Source: Dermabacter vaginalis (GTDB lineage Bacteria > Actinomycetota > Actinomycetes > Actinomycetales > Dermabacteraceae). Taken from it: a stretch of 64,000 nt of DNA. The notes beneath the pieces are model-generated. The model was not told the origin of the DNA. It did no database searches and saw only the letters and a list, made by a program, of their open reading frames with translations. The stretch spans positions 2,232,001 to 2,296,000 of the forward strand of contig NZ_CP012117.1 of NCBI RefSeq assembly GCF_001678905.1, read 5' to 3'. The position numbers and the translations under genes are program-made. Positions 62,262-64,000 of the stretch are shown one piece after another. The first letter of the stretch is position 1; every line of letters begins with the position of its first letter.

Positions 62262-63392
62262 ATGCTTCCCTACGGTCGCCAATCAATCAACGATGACGAT
62301 GTCGCAGCGGTCACCCGCGCCCTCGGAAGCGATTGGCTCACGACAGGCCCCGAGGTCGACCGCTTCGAAGAATCGATCGCGGAGCGCACCCACGCCGCAC
62401 ACGCCATTAGCGTGACGTCCGGAACCGCCGCGCTGCACCTTGCCTACGCTGCTGCTGGCGTTGGCGCCGGAGACGAAGTGGTCACGACCCCGCTGACCTT
62501 CGTGGCCACCGCCGCCACTGCCGCAGTTTTTGGCGCAAAGATCGTTTTCGCTGATGTCGACCCGAAAACGGGCAACCTCGATCCGGCCGCCGCGGAAGCT
62601 GCCGTCACGCCGAACACCAAGGTGATCGCCGGCGTCGATTACGCCGGCGTTCCCGTTGAGGCCGATGCCCTCCGGGCCCTTGCCGAAAAGAACGATGCGC
62701 TCTTCTTGGAAGACGCCGCCCACTCGATCGGCTCCCGCCGCAACGGCAAGCCCGTGGGCTCGCTCGCACACATGACCAGTTTCTCGTTCTTCCCCACCAA
62801 GAACCTCACCACCGCAGAAGGTGGCGCCCTGGTGACCGACAACGAAGAACTCGCCACCCGCGCTCGACGCTTCAAGAACCACGGTCTTGTGCGCGACAAG
62901 GAGCTTCAGCGCTACCCCGATGAGGGGCCGTGGCATCAGGAAGTTCATTCCTTCGGCATCAACTACCGCCTTCCGGATGTGCTCTGTGCGCTGGGCAATT
63001 CGCAGCTTCAGCGTCTGGATGATTTCGTGGCTCGTCGAGCCGAAATCAAGCGGACCTACGACGAGGCGCTCTCAGACCTCGACGGTGTTGACATCCCGTT
63101 CGCACCCGAGGGAGCCGAGCCCGCCTGGCACCTGTATCCGCTTCGCGTTCCCGCCGAACAACGCAGGGCGATCTTCGAGTCGCTGCGCGAACAGGGCATC
63201 GGCGTGCAGGTGAACTACATTCCGGCCTACTGGCATCCCGTGTTCGAGGATCTCGGCTACAAGCGTGGCATGTGCCCGGTTGCCGAAGACTTCTACCGCA
63301 GGGAGATTTCCCTGCCGATGTTCCCCGGCCTCACCGACGCTGATGTGGAGCGTGTGATCGAGGCTGTGCGAAAGGCCGTCGCGACCGCCTAA
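62262..63392 (+). CDS. pseC: UDP-4-amino-4,6-dideoxy-L-AltNAc transaminase
   Basis: A 376-residue DegT/DnrJ/EryC1 aminotransferase. SVTSGTAALHLAYAAAGVG at the PLP-phosphate site, EDAAHSIGSR (Asp), and FSFFPTKNLTTAEGGAL with PLP-Lys180. The end VNYIPAYWHPVFEDLGY and SLPMFPGLTDADVERV is typical of PseC. It aminates the PseB product at C4. ATG at 62262, one base after the pseB stop, so the pair is coupled. Confidence 0.93.
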   Translation: MLPYGRQSINDDDVAAVTRALGSDWLTTGPEVDRFEESIAERTHAAHAISVTSGTAALHLAYAAAGVGAGDEVVTTPLTFVATAATAAVFGAKIVFADVDPKTGNLDPAAAEAAVTPNTKVIAGVDYAGVPVEADALRALAEKNDALFLEDAAHSIGSRRNGKPVGSLAHMTSFSFFPTKNLTTAEGGALVTDNEELATRARRFKNHGLVRDKELQRYPDEGPWHQEVHSFGINYRLPDVLCALGNSQLQRLDDFVARRAEIKRTYDEALSDLDGVDIPFAPEGAEPAWHLYPLRVPAEQRRAIFESLREQGIGVQVNYIPAYWHPVFEDLGYKRGMCPVAEDFYRREISLPMFPGLTDADVERVIEAVRKAVATA

Positions 63393-63446
63393 CGCCAGGC
63401 CGCCGCTGCTCCACGCGAGCAGCGGCACCTACCCCGGTTCTTCAGA

Positions 63447-64000
63447 TCAACCGCAATCGATCTCCACGAGCCGGGAATGCTCGGTTTCGAAGACCGTTGG
63501 ACCCGGAGCGGGAAGTACGACGGTGCCGAGAGGATTGAACGACGGGTCGTACTGGTAGAGATCCCGTTCCTGGTAGACGTACCCGATGCCCGCTTCCTCG
63601 AGGAGGGCACATGCGTCGGGGTCGGCGTACGCGCGCGGCACCGCATCGATCACGGCGCGGTCCTTTTTCGAAAGCGCCATCCCTGCCACAGGGAAATACA
63701 CCTTGGCGCCCTCTAACGCATACATGTGGGCGGCACCCGAGTAGGGACTCGCGAGAATAGAACGGTCGGCGTTCATCCCGGGCAAGGCCGCGGCAAAGTC
63801 TTCGCGCTCCCCCACCTGCAAGAACCTCCCGCGGCCCGGGTAGTCGGGTTGGAGGTTCTTTGCCGCGTCGGCATGGCGGAAGGGAATCGAACTGAGCGCT
63901 GCCACGACGGCAAGCACGAGCGCCGTCCCTTGCACGAGCGTGAAACGCCCGCGGGGTCGCGCGCCCAGTGCCTTGCGCAGCCACGCAGCAATCACCTCGA
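63447..64000 (-). CDS. Membrane protein, C-terminal part (5' end outside window)
   Basis: The last 184 codons of a larger protein; the frame is open to the right edge. After a cytoplasmic basic loop (LRKALGARPRGRF) comes one span (TLVQGTALVLAVVAALSSIP). An exported domain of about 130 residues follows (DRSILASPYSGAAHMYALEG, YVYQERDLYQYDPSF), with a Cys pair (CALLEEAGIGYVYQ and VEIDCG). The layout suits the large DUF6541-type or GT-C-like membrane proteins found in actinobacterial surface-glycan loci. A role with the pse locus is possible but not shown. Confidence 0.65.
   Translation of the reverse strand, partial: EVIAAWLRKALGARPRGRFTLVQGTALVLAVVAALSSIPFRHADAAKNLQPDYPGRGRFLQVGEREDFAAALPGMNADRSILASPYSGAAHMYALEGAKVYFPVAGMALSKKDRAVIDAVPRAYADPDACALLEEAGIGYVYQERDLYQYDPSFNPLGTVVLPAPGPTVFETEHSRLVEIDCG

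Noticed and set aside
1-64000. CRISPR arrays, rRNA and tRNA genes
   Set aside because: No regularly spaced long repeats and no cloverleaf or rRNA sequences were noticed on either strand by reading; a dedicated scan was not possible.

Overview
The window is high-GC with dense, short-spaced genes, frequent GTG starts, an LPXTG-like sortase signal (MPRTG), TipAS-type MerR regulation and several possible leaderless starts. This points to a Gram-positive actinomycete, perhaps a host-associated member of the Micrococcales or Actinomycetales. The genus cannot be fixed from the sequence. No rRNA, tRNA or CRISPR array was seen.

Layout. 1-3932: metabolic genes (aldo/keto reductase, PLP C-S lyase, a GT2 glycosyltransferase, AzlCD-type branched-chain amino acid exporter). 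4075-12487: a phd/vapC toxin-antitoxin pair whose vapC is cut in two by a 7.76 kb island. The halves join in frame after removal of the island, and an 8-bp duplication (GGTTAACT) brackets it. The island carries an IS6-family element, a PLD-nuclease/SF2-helicase fusion, an MmeI-like DNA methyltransferase and small genes behind it. It looks like a compact restriction or defence module. 12605-29289: mainly housekeeping genes (adenine deaminase, Nudix hydrolase, DMT permease, a 1847-aa wall-anchored S8 protease, lipoprotein, RlmC-like rRNA methyltransferase, glpD-glpK, asparaginase).

29320-36485 is accessory: an AAA ATPase behind six phased TTCATA repeats; a DUF2268 protease/MerR-TipAS operon with a textbook long-spacer MerR promoter; a frameshifted IS481-type transposase that runs into the end of an MFS drug-efflux gene; and an AlbA_2/Schlafen-like regulator preceded by a TCACT-N6-AGTGA operator array. 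36733-38133 is a GH15-like protein. 38130-41474 is a lower-GC operon of a small secreted protein, two membrane proteins and an ABC ATPase, and looks bacteriocin- or immunity-like.

41787-50584: pdxH, an ECF transporter operon headed by S-adenosylmethionine hydroxide adenosyltransferase, then an ABC-2 exporter with its two-component system. 50677-63392 is a cell-surface glycan locus: a Wzm/Wzt-type exporter, glycosyltransferases (one an 1145-aa double enzyme) and a full set of candidate pseudaminic acid genes (pseB, pseC, pseF, a pseG-pseH fusion, pseI). Together they would make CMP-pseudaminic acid, build a polymer with it and export it. The window closes inside a membrane protein gene.
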